From: an uncultured Rhodopila sp.
GTDB taxonomy: Bacteria > Pseudomonadota > Alphaproteobacteria > Acetobacterales > Acetobacteraceae
DNA: 52,078 bases
Direction of reading: 5' to 3'
Assembly: GCA_903851415.1 (NCBI GenBank)
Contig: CAINOE010000199.1
Coordinates: forward strand, 1 to 52,078
The notes under the pieces were generated by a model that made no database searches, was not told the DNA's origin, and saw only the letters and a program-made list of their open reading frames with translations. Made by a program: the position numbers and the translations under genes. Every line of letters begins with the position of its first letter. Position 1 is the stretch's first letter. Positions 35,937 to 44,103 of the stretch are shown one piece after another.

Positions 35937-36530
35937 TTATTGCGGCACAGTCTCGACCAACCCCTTGTTGCGCGCGAATGCCTCATGCCACGCCGCCAGC
36001 CTCGGATGCCCCGGCCGCCACGGGTGGGACGCGAAGCGGAAATCCAGATACCCAAGCGCACAGGCCACCGTGATCGAGCCGATATCGACGATCTTGTGCG
36101 GCGGATCACGCTCCAGCGTATCGACCGCACGGTCGATGACGTCCCGGTAGCGCGCTATCTGCTTTTCCCGCGCCTCCTCGCGCGGTTTGGCCTGTTCGCC
36201 GCGCCACGGCACCGCCGCGTCCAGTATCCCATCGCCCAATGACTGGAACTTCAGCGCCCGCCAGCGAGGCGCGCCCTGCGCGGGAAATAGCTGCAGTTCA
36301 TCCCCGACGCTGTCGAGATACTCGCAGATCAACTGGCTGCCGAACAGCGACAGCCCGTCATCCGTGACAAGGCACGGCACTTTCGACAGCGGGTTGTCCG
36401 CCAGCAGGTCGTCCGGAGACTCATGAGGATTCGTCGCGCGCCGCTCGATCCGCCCGTCCAGCCCGCGGATGATCGCACAGGCCATGACTTTCCGCACATA
36501 CGGGCTGGTTGGAGAATAGTACAGCTTCAC
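35937..36530 (-). CDS. Glutathione S-transferase family protein
   Basis: A 197-residue cytoplasmic GST. The thioredoxin-like N-terminal domain starts MKLYYSPTSPYVRKVMACAI (Ser/Tyr in the active region) and has the cis-proline motif NPLSKVPCLVTDDG and the glutathione-gamma-Glu contact ELYDS-like GSQLICEYLD. The all-alpha C-terminal domain follows. It resembles the YibF type. It is 16 nt downstream of the glyoxalase II gene on the same strand, suggesting a glutathione-linked detoxification pair. Confidence 0.92.
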   Translation of the reverse strand: MKLYYSPTSPYVRKVMACAIIRGLDGRIERRATNPHESPDDLLADNPLSKVPCLVTDDGLSLFGSQLICEYLDSVGDELQLFPAQGAPRWRALKFQSLGDGILDAAVPWRGEQAKPREEAREKQIARYRDVIDRAVDTLERDPPHKIVDIGSITVACALGYLDFRFASHPWRPGHPRLAAWHEAFARNKGLVETVPQ

Positions 36531-36546
36531 GACGGCGGAGCCTCCC

Positions 36547-37272
36547 TTAGAATTTATCTTTTCTTGCCCGCACTATGGCGAAGCTGGCCGCATCCGGGGC
36601 GCGCAGGAACGGATTGGCCTGCAATTCGTCCGCCAGCACCGACGGCACGCTCGGCTGCCCGGCGGCGCGGAGTTGCTCGACCTTGGCAACGAACGCATGC
36701 AGCGCCTTGTTGTCCGGATCTACCGCCAGAGCGAAACGGGCGTTGCTCTCGGTGTATTCGTGCCCGCAGCAGACCTGCGTGTCGCCGGGCAGAGCGGCCA
36801 GCTTGCGCAGGCTGTCGAACATCTCCTCGGCCGTGCCCTCCAGCAGGCGGCCGCAGCCGAGGCTGAACAGCGTGTCGCCCGACAGCAGGATGCCGCCGTC
36901 CGGGAAGAAAAAATTGATCTGCCCGCGCGTGTGTCCGGGGGTCTCGATCACCCGGCCCACGGCATCGCCCAGCCGAACCTCATCTCCGTCCTTCACCGCC
37001 TCATCCAATTTCGGCAGCCGATGCCGATCGGCCGCGGCGCCGATGACGGGGCAGTTGAAGCGGGAGCGGACCTCGTCAGTGCCGGCGGTGTGATCGGCGT
37101 GGTGATGCGTCAGCAGGATCGCATCCAGCCGGCCGCCGGCCTTTTCGATGGCCTCGATCACCGGGGCGGCGTCCGCCGGATCGACAATGGCTGTGGCACC
37201 CGTGTTGCTGTCTCGCAGCAGCCAGGCATAGTTGTCGGTCAGGATCGGGACCGGGGTCGCGGAGATTGTCAT
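36547..37272 (-). CDS. gloB: Hydroxyacylglutathione hydrolase (glyoxalase II)
   Basis: Hydrolyses S-lactoylglutathione to lactate and glutathione, completing methylglyoxal detoxification. The 241-residue metallo-beta-lactamase-fold protein has TDNYAWLLRD near the N terminus, the dinuclear metal motif THHHADHT, ETPGHTRGQINFF, the bridging Asp in LLSGDTLFSLGCGR, and CCGHEYTESNARFAL. The HAGH C-terminal domain follows with NPFLRAPD. It diverges from the methyltransferase gene at 37336. Confidence 0.95.
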   Translation of the reverse strand: MTISATPVPILTDNYAWLLRDSNTGATAIVDPADAAPVIEAIEKAGGRLDAILLTHHHADHTAGTDEVRSRFNCPVIGAAADRHRLPKLDEAVKDGDEVRLGDAVGRVIETPGHTRGQINFFFPDGGILLSGDTLFSLGCGRLLEGTAEEMFDSLRKLAALPGDTQVCCGHEYTESNARFALAVDPDNKALHAFVAKVEQLRAAGQPSVPSVLADELQANPFLRAPDAASFAIVRARKDKF

Positions 37273-37335
37273 GACAGGCTTCTTATCATGCGTTCATTCG
37301 GCCGGAAACCGCATGATGTGCTATAGGCTGACACC

Positions 37336-38046
37336 ATGACAGCGGATGCACATCTCGTCGCCGAATTCTACGGCTCCTCGCGCGGCGCGGTCACCGCGCG
37401 CCTGGTGCGCGAAAGGTTGTTCGCGATGTGGCCGTCCATGCCCGGGGAATCGGTGCTGGGGCTCGGCTATTCAATGCCTTACCTGAGGCTTTGGCGCGAT
37501 CAGGCGAAGCGCTGCATCGCCCTGACTCCGGCGCATATCGGCGCAGCGCGGTGGCCGGCCGGGGTCCCGAACTTGTCATGCTCGTCGGAAGAAGATTGCC
37601 TGCCTTTCGCCGATTTAACCTTCGACCGCATCCTGCTGGTGCACGGGCTGGAGATGGCCGAGAACGCGCGGCGGCTGCTGCGCGAGGCATGGCGGGTGCT
37701 GAAGGATGACGGACGCCTGCTGATCGTCGTGCCGAACCGCAGCGGCATGTGGGCGTACTGGGACAGCACGCCGTTTGGGCACGGATTGCCCTATTCGGCC
37801 GGACAGCTCAGCCGGCTGCTGGCCGGGGCCTTGTTCCGGGTCGAGCGCCGGGATGCGTGTTTGTGGATGCCGCCCTCGCCGGTGCGCGTCCTGTTGCGCA
37901 GCGCGCCGGTGTTCGAGCAGGCCGGGCGGAAGCTGATGCCCGGATTGGCCGGAGTAATGCTGACCGAGGCCGTCAAGGATGTGTATGCGGCCATGCCGGT
38001 CGAGGCAGTCGCGCGGCGGAGGCTGGTGCTGGCGGAGGCGGCTTGA
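37336..38046 (+). CDS. SAM-dependent class I methyltransferase
   Basis: A 236-residue protein with a methyltransferase-type fold: the first loop VLGLGYSMPYLRLW replaces the usual glycine-rich motif, followed by SSEEDCLPFADLTFDRILLVHGLEMAENARRLLREAWRVLKDDGRLLIVVPNR, where the pattern 'LPF...FD...H.LE......LL.E.WRVLK..G' is that of methyltransferase domain 11. Substrate unknown. In Alphaproteobacteria such a gene is often divergent from gloB, as here. The motif I glycines are partly replaced, so SAM binding should be checked. Confidence 0.85.
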   Translation: MTADAHLVAEFYGSSRGAVTARLVRERLFAMWPSMPGESVLGLGYSMPYLRLWRDQAKRCIALTPAHIGAARWPAGVPNLSCSSEEDCLPFADLTFDRILLVHGLEMAENARRLLREAWRVLKDDGRLLIVVPNRSGMWAYWDSTPFGHGLPYSAGQLSRLLAGALFRVERRDACLWMPPSPVRVLLRSAPVFEQAGRKLMPGLAGVMLTEAVKDVYAAMPVEAVARRRLVLAEAA

Positions 38047-38094
38047 AGCGGTTGGAGGCTGACGGGAAGCGCGCACGCGACCCGATTGCTCATT

Positions 38095-38168
38095 ATGGCC
38101 CGCCTCGTCCGAGCCACCTTTACCAGCACCCTGCCGCGACAGGTGGCCCGGACAAGCCGGGCCATGAC
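38095..38168. repeat. Dispersed palindromic GGCCCGG repeat, copy 2
   Basis: ATGGCCCGCC at the left and CCGGGCCATGAC at the right form imperfect outer arms, with GCCACC and AGGTGGC inner arms and a CTGCCGCGACAG centre. It lies between the convergent methyltransferase and tonB-like genes and could act as a bidirectional transcript end. Confidence 0.75.
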
Positions 38169-38188
38169 GAACTCAAAGGGAACCCGCC

Positions 38189-39133
38189 TTACGGGATCCT
38201 CCGCAAAATATAATGCATCGTGAAATTGAACTCGATCGGATCATTCCCCGGTGTCGGCAGGGGCGGGATATGCGCGTCCCTGAACATCGACTGCAGCGCC
38301 AGGTCCAGCCACATCGACCCCGATTTCGAGATCAGCTCCACATCCGTCACCCGTCCGTTGTGCTGCGCGACAACGTGCACCCGCACATCGCCGTCCTGGC
38401 CCAGATTGGCCGCCTGGGGGGGATAGTACGCATGCTCCGATACCCACCGGGCAAGTGCGTTGCGCCAGTCCGGGCCGCCCTCATCCGTGTCGATATCGGC
38501 AAACGGTGAGATGTTCGGCGCGCCCCTCTTCGCCGGCCCGAGCGACATGTCCAGCGTGCCCGGCGGATGCGGCGCGGCGGAGGTCCGCGTGCGCGGCTGA
38601 GGCGTGCCCAACGGCCTGCCCAGGCTGAAATCCATCGGCGCCGGGAAATCCGACGGCTTGGGCGGAGGCGGCCGCTTCGGCGGCGGCTTCGGCGCGGGCG
38701 GCGGACGCTCGACCGGGGCTTTCTGCACAGGTGGCGGCGGGGGCGGCGCCTCGACCGCCGGCGGCACCGGTGCCGGTAGCGGCGGCGCCGTGCGCGCGGG
38801 TGGCGGCGGAGGCGGAGGCGGCGGCGGTGCCGGAGGCAGCGGCAAGGGTTGCTGCTCCTGCACCGGCGGCGCCTGCTCCGACGGCGAGGCTTGCGGCGAC
38901 GGTTCGGGCAGGGTCGGACCCTCCTTCCGCCCGCTCTCGAACACCATCGTCACCGGCGAGGGCGGCGGCAGCCATTCCTCCCTGCCCTTCCGCTTCAGCG
39001 TCACCAGCAGCAGCACCAGGATTGCCAGATGGATCGCCAGCGACACGGTCCAGGCGCGGCTGAAATAGGAGCGGCGGCGCGGAAAGCGCCGGGCGGCAGG
39101 CGTCCTTCGTCGTTTCGAGCGGGTCAGTCGCAT
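38189..39133 (-). CDS. TonB-like energy-transducer family protein
   Basis: A 314-residue bitopic protein: basic N terminus, one membrane segment (VSLAIHLAILVLLLVTL, about residues 30-47), a long proline-rich spacer with polyproline runs, and a C-terminal TonB-type domain with YYPPQAANLGQDGDVRVHVV, SGSMWLDLALQ and a terminal FTMHYILRRIP. This is the layout of TonB or TolA-like proteins that span the periplasm. No ExbB/ExbD genes are nearby. It lies 10 nt after metW on the same strand. The ATG at 39133 (MRLTRSKRRR) is chosen over an upstream frame that shadows metW. Confidence 0.85.
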   Translation of the reverse strand: MRLTRSKRRRTPAARRFPRRRSYFSRAWTVSLAIHLAILVLLLVTLKRKGREEWLPPPSPVTMVFESGRKEGPTLPEPSPQASPSEQAPPVQEQQPLPLPPAPPPPPPPPPPARTAPPLPAPVPPAVEAPPPPPPVQKAPVERPPPAPKPPPKRPPPPKPSDFPAPMDFSLGRPLGTPQPRTRTSAAPHPPGTLDMSLGPAKRGAPNISPFADIDTDEGGPDWRNALARWVSEHAYYPPQAANLGQDGDVRVHVVAQHNGRVTDVELISKSGSMWLDLALQSMFRDAHIPPLPTPGNDPIEFNFTMHYILRRIP

Positions 39134-39143
39134 GGACGCGATT

Positions 39144-39782
39144 CTATCGGCGGCGCAGCAGGAATACGCCCTGCTCCCCAAAAATATTCGCGAGCATCAG
39201 GAAGCGCGTCCATGGCGCCCGCCGCCCGCCGTCGTCGGCGGCGAGCCACCGCTCGATGACGTAGCCTTCCTGCTCGCACAGCGAAAAGAAATCATGGATC
39301 GTGCAGGGGTGGATGTTCGGGGTTTCGTACCACGGGCGGTCCCAGGCCGGCGTCATCGGCATCCGGCCGGTGACCAGAAGCTGCCAGCGCACCTGCCAAT
39401 GGCCGAAATTGGGAAAGCTGACCACGGCGCGGGTGCCGATTCGCAGCATCTGCCCCAGCACCTCGCGCGGGCGTTCGACCGCCTGCAAGGCGCGCGATAA
39501 GACGACGTAGTCGAACGCATTGTCGGGATAATGCGCAAGATCGGTGTCGGCGTCCCCCTGCATTACCGGCAGGCCGTGGGCGACCGCCTGCGTCACCTGC
39601 GCCATGTCGATCTCGATCCCGCGGGCGTCGCAGCCCTTGGTCTGGAAAAGGTGATCGATCAGGAAGCCGTCGCCACAGCCGATATCCAGCACGCGCGAGC
39701 GCGGCGCGATCATGCCGGCGATCAGGGCCAGATCGACGCGCATGTTCTTCGCCAGGAAGCGGACGGGATCGTGCGTGCTCAC
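39144..39782 (-). CDS. metW: MetW, methionine biosynthesis protein
   Basis: MetW is a SAM-methyltransferase-fold protein that partners with MetX in homoserine acetylation or succinylation. The 212-residue product has motif I RVLDIGCGDGFLIDHL, IEIDMAQV, the DYVVLSRALQAVERP stretch, and VSFPNFGHWQVRWQLL with PWYETPNIHPCTIHDF, all typical of MetW. The start is GTG at 39782, overlapping the metX stop as GTGA, so the two are coupled. Confidence 0.95.
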   Translation of the reverse strand: MSTHDPVRFLAKNMRVDLALIAGMIAPRSRVLDIGCGDGFLIDHLFQTKGCDARGIEIDMAQVTQAVAHGLPVMQGDADTDLAHYPDNAFDYVVLSRALQAVERPREVLGQMLRIGTRAVVSFPNFGHWQVRWQLLVTGRMPMTPAWDRPWYETPNIHPCTIHDFFSLCEQEGYVIERWLAADDGGRRAPWTRFLMLANIFGEQGVFLLRRR

Positions 39783-40957
39783 AGAGCCGGAAGCCCCGCA
39801 TGCATGGCGCAGCCGCGCAGGAAGCCGGCGAGGGTGCGGTGGAAGTCCGGCTCATCCAGCAGGAACGCGTCGTGGCCCTTGTCGGTGGGGATCTCGACGA
39901 ACGACACGTTCGCCCCGGCGCGGTTCAGGGCACGGGCGATGGCGCGGCTCTGCGTGGTCGGGAAAAGCCAGTCGGAGGTGAACGACACCAGCAGAAAACG
40001 CGTGGCCGTTCCCTTGAACGCCAGCGCGAGATCGCCGCCGCCGCAATCGGCCGCGAGGTCGAAATAGTCCATCGCGCGGGTGATGGTCAGGTAGCTGTTG
40101 GCGTCGAAGCGCTGCACGAAGGTGCTGCCCTGATGGCGCAGGTAGGATTCCACCTCGAACATCTCGCCGAACAGGTTGATCGCCTCGGAGATGTCCTTCG
40201 GCGCGTTCTGCAGCCGCCGCCCGAACTTCCGCGTCAGGGCTTCTTCTGACAAATAGGTGATGTGGGCGCACATCCGCGCCACGGCCAGGCCGCGCGCCGG
40301 AACCCTGTGCTTCTCCCAATAGCGTCCGTTGTGCCAGTCCGGATCGGCGAAGATCGCCTGCCGGCCAACCTCGTGGAACGCGATGTTCTGCGCGGAGTGG
40401 TAGGAGGCCGCGGCGATCGGCAGGGCGGCGAAGACGTGTTCGGGATATTGCGCCGCCCATTGCAGCGCCTGCATGCCGCCCATCGATCCGCCGATGACCG
40501 CGAACAGCCGGTCGATGCCGAGGTGCTCGATCAGCCGCTTCTGCGCACGGACCATGTCGCGGATGGTGACCGGCGGGAAGTCGGTGCCCCAGGGTTCCGC
40601 CGAGTCGGTGCCGTCGGGATTTTCCCGGCGGCTGAGCGGGCCGGTGCTGCCCATGCAGCCGCCGAGGACGTTGGGGCAGATGACGAAGAAGCGGTTGGTG
40701 TCGATGGGAAGGCCCGGGCCGACGATGGATTCCCACCATCCGGGCTTGCCGGTGATGGGGTGCGTCTCCGCGACGTATTGGTCCCCGGTCAAAGCGTGGC
40801 AGACGAGGATGGCGTTGGAGCGGTCGTCGTTCAGGGCGCCGTAGGTGCGAAAGGCCACGGTGTGGCGTCGCAGGGTTATCCCGCACTCCAGGGCGATCCC
40901 ATCGTCGAAGGTGACGTGGGTGTGGATAAGATCCGTGCTTGCGGCGGGGTGGTCCAT
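39779..40957 (-). CDS. metX: Homoserine O-acyltransferase MetX
   Basis: MetX acylates homoserine (acetyl- or succinyl-CoA) as the first committed step to methionine. The 392-residue alpha/beta hydrolase has LVCHALTGDQYVAE, the NVLGGCMGSTGPLS motif, the nucleophile elbow IGGSMGGMQALQWA, the catalytic Asp in SDWLFPTTQ, and His in DKGHDAFLLDE. ATG at 40957 (MDHPAASTDLIH) is preferred; the upstream extension lacks conservation-like features. I looked upstream for a SAM-II type riboswitch and did not find its core. Confidence 0.94.
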   Translation of the reverse strand: MDHPAASTDLIHTHVTFDDGIALECGITLRRHTVAFRTYGALNDDRSNAILVCHALTGDQYVAETHPITGKPGWWESIVGPGLPIDTNRFFVICPNVLGGCMGSTGPLSRRENPDGTDSAEPWGTDFPPVTIRDMVRAQKRLIEHLGIDRLFAVIGGSMGGMQALQWAAQYPEHVFAALPIAAASYHSAQNIAFHEVGRQAIFADPDWHNGRYWEKHRVPARGLAVARMCAHITYLSEEALTRKFGRRLQNAPKDISEAINLFGEMFEVESYLRHQGSTFVQRFDANSYLTITRAMDYFDLAADCGGGDLALAFKGTATRFLLVSFTSDWLFPTTQSRAIARALNRAGANVSFVEIPTDKGHDAFLLDEPDFHRTLAGFLRGCAMHAGLPAL

Positions 40958-41175
40958 GGGTGCGCCTGAATAGGACCTGCCGGAGACGCTCGCAACCGGC
41001 ATGACGCCAAAGGGCCGGGCGGCACGTCTATGGCAGCGGTTGAACGGCGCGCCGCCAGTTCCTCCGCACACTTCCTACGACCTCTTGGTGCTTGATATCG
41101 CTGCAAGCCGGGCCTACGCATCGGCGGAAGATGGCCGGACGTTCATTCGTCTCTCCGGTCGGCACGGAAGGCGCC

Positions 41176-41337
41176 ATGCAAGCGGATACGGCGGAACCAC
41201 TGAAATGGCGCGAAGCCGTCGTGTTCCTTTTCTTGTCCGTCATGGCGTGGCCGGCGATCGCGGGCGGTTTCATCGCGGCCTACGGACTGGCATGGTGGGT
41301 GTACTTTATCTTTGCCGGCCCGCCCGGGCCGCATTGA
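41176..41337 (+). CDS. napE: NapE/TorE-like small membrane protein
   Basis: A 53-residue protein with one long hydrophobic segment (AVVFLFLSVMAWPAIAGGFI), then AAYGLAWWVYFIFAGPPG. The 'GGF..AYG...W......GPPG' ending matches NapE/TorE small subunits found with periplasmic nitrate or TMAO reductase systems; their function is not settled. It lies 6 nt upstream of the napC-like gene, whose ribosome-binding site GAGGAGG overlaps its end. Confidence 0.85.
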   Translation: MQADTAEPLKWREAVVFLFLSVMAWPAIAGGFIAAYGLAWWVYFIFAGPPGPH

Positions 41338-41343
41338 GGAGGA

Positions 41344-42018
41344 ATGTCCGCCCCCTCCCCGCCGCGCGGCCGCTGGTCGTGGCTGACCGGCAATGTCTGG
41401 TTCCGGACGGCGATACGGCCCTCGGTGCATTTCAGCCTGCTGTTTCTGACCTTGGGCGGGTTCGTCGCCGGTGTCGCGTTCTGGGGCGGCTTCAATACCG
41501 CGATGGAGGCGGCCAATACCGAGTCGTTCTGCATCAGTTGCCACGAGATGCGGGACAACGTCTATCAGGAGCTGCAAGGCACGATCCACTGGACCAACCG
41601 CTCGGGCGTGCGGGCCACCTGCCCGGACTGCCACATCCCGCATCCATGGACACTGAAGATTGCCCGCAAGATGCAGGCCTCCAGGGAAGTGTGGGCCAAG
41701 CTGTTCGGCACGATCAATACGCGCCGGAAATTCCTCGACCGGCGCACGCTGATGGCGCAGCGGGAATGGGCGCGGATGACCGCCAACAACTCAGCCGAGT
41801 GCCGCAACTGCCACAGCGCGCAATCGATGGATTTGTCCAAACAGCAGCCCCGGGCCGCGGCGGTGCACCAGGCGCGGCTGCTGACCGGGGAGCGAACCTG
41901 CATCGATTGCCACAAGGGCATCGCGCATCTGCTGCCGAAACCGCCCAGGGCGGAGGAGATACAGGGGTTCGACGATGGCGACAGCTCCCCGTCAATGCCT
42001 GAACTGACAGGGCCGTGA
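41344..42018 (+). CDS. napC: Tetraheme cytochrome c, NapC/NirT family
   Basis: Membrane-anchored tetraheme quinol dehydrogenase that passes electrons from the quinol pool to periplasmic partners. The 224-residue product has an N-terminal anchor (FSLLFLTLGGFVAGVAFWGG, about residues 30-49) and four CxxCH motifs: CISCH (63-67), CPDCH (93-97), CRNCH (153-157) and CIDCH (186-190). The LWPIMLP-free, short C terminus is Pro- and acid-rich. A strong GAGGAGGA precedes the ATG. Neighbours are napE and an EB_dh cytochrome; no reductase gene is in the window. Confidence 0.93.
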   Translation: MSAPSPPRGRWSWLTGNVWFRTAIRPSVHFSLLFLTLGGFVAGVAFWGGFNTAMEAANTESFCISCHEMRDNVYQELQGTIHWTNRSGVRATCPDCHIPHPWTLKIARKMQASREVWAKLFGTINTRRKFLDRRTLMAQREWARMTANNSAECRNCHSAQSMDLSKQQPRAAAVHQARLLTGERTCIDCHKGIAHLLPKPPRAEEIQGFDDGDSSPSMPELTGP

Positions 42019-42049
42019 CGGACTTCGCGACACAAAACAGGATCGATCA

Positions 42050-43027
42050 ATGACGTTCGCGTTCAAACTGGTTGCCGCGGCCTCGGGTCTGGCTGCGTTC
42101 TCAGGCGCCGCGCCGTCCCGGGCGGCCGGGATCGACTGGGCGGGCGTCAGCGGCAAGGAAATCGTGCTGTTCTATCCCGGCCAGTCGTCCTGGGAGTGGT
42201 CGCTGACCCGGTCGGCGATGTCCGGCGCGAAGGAGTTTACCGAGGGCAAGAACTGCGACGACTGCCATATCGGTGAAGAAAAGACCATGGGGCCGCAGAT
42301 CGCCTCCGGCCAGCCGCGGGTATTCAAGGATGGCACGAAGCCGGCGATCGAACCCGTGCCTATTGCCGGGAAGCGGGGCTATATTCCGGCGACGGTGAAG
42401 TTCGCCAATGACGGCACCAACCTTTATGTGCATATCGAGTTTGCCGAGGGCGCGCAGCCGGATGCGAAGCAGGATCCGCTGTACGACACCAAGGTGACGG
42501 TGATGTTCAACGACGGCGGCGTGCCGGAGGCGAACCGCGGCGGCTGCTTCGCGGCCTGCCATGACGATTCGAACGGGATGCCGAGCGCCAAGGGTGCCAC
42601 GCGCACGATGTATCTGCCGAGGACGCGCGCAAAGCTGACCAGGCAGGGTGGCGGCGACACGCTGAAGCCGGCGGAGGAATTGGCGAAGCTTCGCGCCGAT
42701 GGCTATGTGCTGGATTTCTGGGAAGCCAGGCTCAACCCGGGGGCCGCTCCTGTCGCCGTCAACGGCACGATGTTCGACAAGCGCGAGGAAGCCGCGCCGG
42801 CTGTGGTAACCGCCGAGGCGACGCTGTCGGACGGGGTCTGGGCGGTGACCATGAGCCGGAAGCTGGACGCCGGGCCGGGGTTTAAGACATTCACCGGCGC
42901 CGGACGCTATACCGTGTCGGTGGCGATCCATGCGGGTCACACGGCGCACCGGTTCCATTACGTTTCATTCGAGCGGACGATGCGGATCGATGGCGGTCCG
43001 GCGGATTTCGTCGCTGTGAAGAAATAA
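42050..43027 (+). CDS. Periplasmic cytochrome with ethylbenzene-dehydrogenase-type heme domain
   Basis: A 325-residue exported protein: signal peptide (residues 1-26, ending SRAA), one c-type heme site CDDCH (69-73), and a beta-rich EB_dh-like heme domain from about residue 90 on (YIPATVKFANDGTNLYVHIEF; GRYTVSVAIHAGHTAHRFHYVSFE). A second unusual CX3CH sequence, CFAACH (166-171), sits in the NRGGCFAACHDDSNGMP loop. It follows napC by 31 nt and should accept electrons from it. EB_dh domains normally serve as the heme subunit of DMSO-reductase-family enzymes; the catalytic partner is not seen here. Confidence 0.85.
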   Translation: MTFAFKLVAAASGLAAFSGAAPSRAAGIDWAGVSGKEIVLFYPGQSSWEWSLTRSAMSGAKEFTEGKNCDDCHIGEEKTMGPQIASGQPRVFKDGTKPAIEPVPIAGKRGYIPATVKFANDGTNLYVHIEFAEGAQPDAKQDPLYDTKVTVMFNDGGVPEANRGGCFAACHDDSNGMPSAKGATRTMYLPRTRAKLTRQGGGDTLKPAEELAKLRADGYVLDFWEARLNPGAAPVAVNGTMFDKREEAAPAVVTAEATLSDGVWAVTMSRKLDAGPGFKTFTGAGRYTVSVAIHAGHTAHRFHYVSFERTMRIDGGPADFVAVKK

Positions 43028-43077
43028 GGCGGCTGCGGCGGGTTGTGCGTGTGAGCCGAACGCGGTTCAGTAACCCC

Positions 43078-43157
43078 GTCATGGCCCGGCTTGTTGCCCG
43101 GGCCACCTATTCTGGCACGTGCGGCGACAGGTGACCCGGACAAGCCGGGCCATGACG
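43078..43157. repeat. Dispersed palindromic GGCCCGG repeat, copy 3
   Basis: GTCATGGCCCGGCTTG at the left and CAAGCCGGGCCATGAC at the right are perfect inverted arms of 16 bp around a centre with GGCCACC and AGGTGACC. It lies between the cytochrome gene and the SDR gene. This is the best-kept copy in the window. Confidence 0.9.
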
Positions 43158-43244
43158 GGAGGGGGGCGTCGCCTGACCATGCTCTTGCCTCCCCGGTTTT
43201 TCGCCGCCATCACGTTGCCCGACACGGGGAAAAGGGAAGCAGAC

Positions 43245-44030
43245 ATGGTGACCGGAGCCAACGCGCCGCTGACGGTCGATCTGACCGGATACAGGGTGGC
43301 GATCTCCGCCGGGGCGAACGGCATCGGCAAAGCCATGGCCGACAGTTTTGTCCACTGCGGTGCGGGCGTCTTCATCAGCGACATCGATGCCGCGGCGGTC
43401 GCCGCGTGCGGCCATCGCGGCCTGGTCGCCGATGCCGGCGATGCGGCGCAGTGCGAGGCGTTCGTCGACTCGGCGGTGCAGCAGCTCGGCGGCCTGGACG
43501 TGCTGATCAACAATGCCGGCATCGCCGGGCCGACCGCGCTGGTGGAGCATGTGACGCCGGAGGACGTCGAAGCGACGCTGCGCATCGACCTGGCATCGAT
43601 GTTCGCGACCTCCCGCCGGGCCATCCCCGTGCTGCGGGCGGCCGGCGGCGGTGCCATCATCAACCTCTCCTCCGCCGCCGGGCGCTTCGGCTTCCCGCTG
43701 CGGGCGCCTTATTCCGCGGCGAAATGGGGCGTCGTCGGCTTCACCAGGTCGCTGTCGATCGAGCTTGGCCGCGACGGCATCCGGGTGAACGCGATCCTGC
43801 CGGGACCGGTGGACGGGCCGCGCATCCGCGCCGTCATCAAGGCGAAAGCCGCCGCGGCGTCGATCTCGGAGAATGAGATGACCGAGCGGACCGTGGCGAC
43901 CACCAGCCTGAAATGCTTCGTCACCCAGCAGGACATCGCCAACATGGCGCTGTATCTGGCCAGCCCGTTCGGCGCCACCATCAGCGGCCAGGCGATCAGC
44001 GTGGATGCGGACATGCAAACCACGATGTAG
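43245..44030 (+). CDS. Short-chain dehydrogenase/reductase (SDR)
   Basis: A 261-residue NAD(P)-dependent oxidoreductase. The cofactor motif is VAISAGANGIGKAMA (TGxxxGxG type, with S-A-G-A-N-G-I-G), then LVADAGD, INNAGIAG (NNAG motif), the catalytic Ser in NLSSAAG, YSAAKWG (Y-x3-K), and the C-terminal SPFGATISGQAISVDADMQT. Start ATG 43245 follows AAGGGAAG. An upstream in-frame extension runs through the repeat and is not used. Substrate unknown; the aminotransferase 73 nt downstream may be co-transcribed. Confidence 0.92.
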   Translation: MVTGANAPLTVDLTGYRVAISAGANGIGKAMADSFVHCGAGVFISDIDAAAVAACGHRGLVADAGDAAQCEAFVDSAVQQLGGLDVLINNAGIAGPTALVEHVTPEDVEATLRIDLASMFATSRRAIPVLRAAGGGAIINLSSAAGRFGFPLRAPYSAAKWGVVGFTRSLSIELGRDGIRVNAILPGPVDGPRIRAVIKAKAAAASISENEMTERTVATTSLKCFVTQQDIANMALYLASPFGATISGQAISVDADMQTTM

Positions 44031-44103
44031 CTGCGTGCGATGGGGTTTACCACGCTGGTCGATCGGTGCTAAGGCTCCCGCAGCAGATCAGGATGATGCC
44101 GGC

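Noticed and set aside
40958..41100. Possible SAM-II or SAM/SAH riboswitch upstream of metX
   Set aside because: The conserved core of these classes (for SAM-II the GCUAAA-containing pseudoknot region) could not be found in the leader.
41092..41106. FNR-type site (TTGAT-N4-ATCAA) upstream of the napE-napC operon
   Set aside because: Only the left half-site TTGAT matches; the right half is CTGCA.
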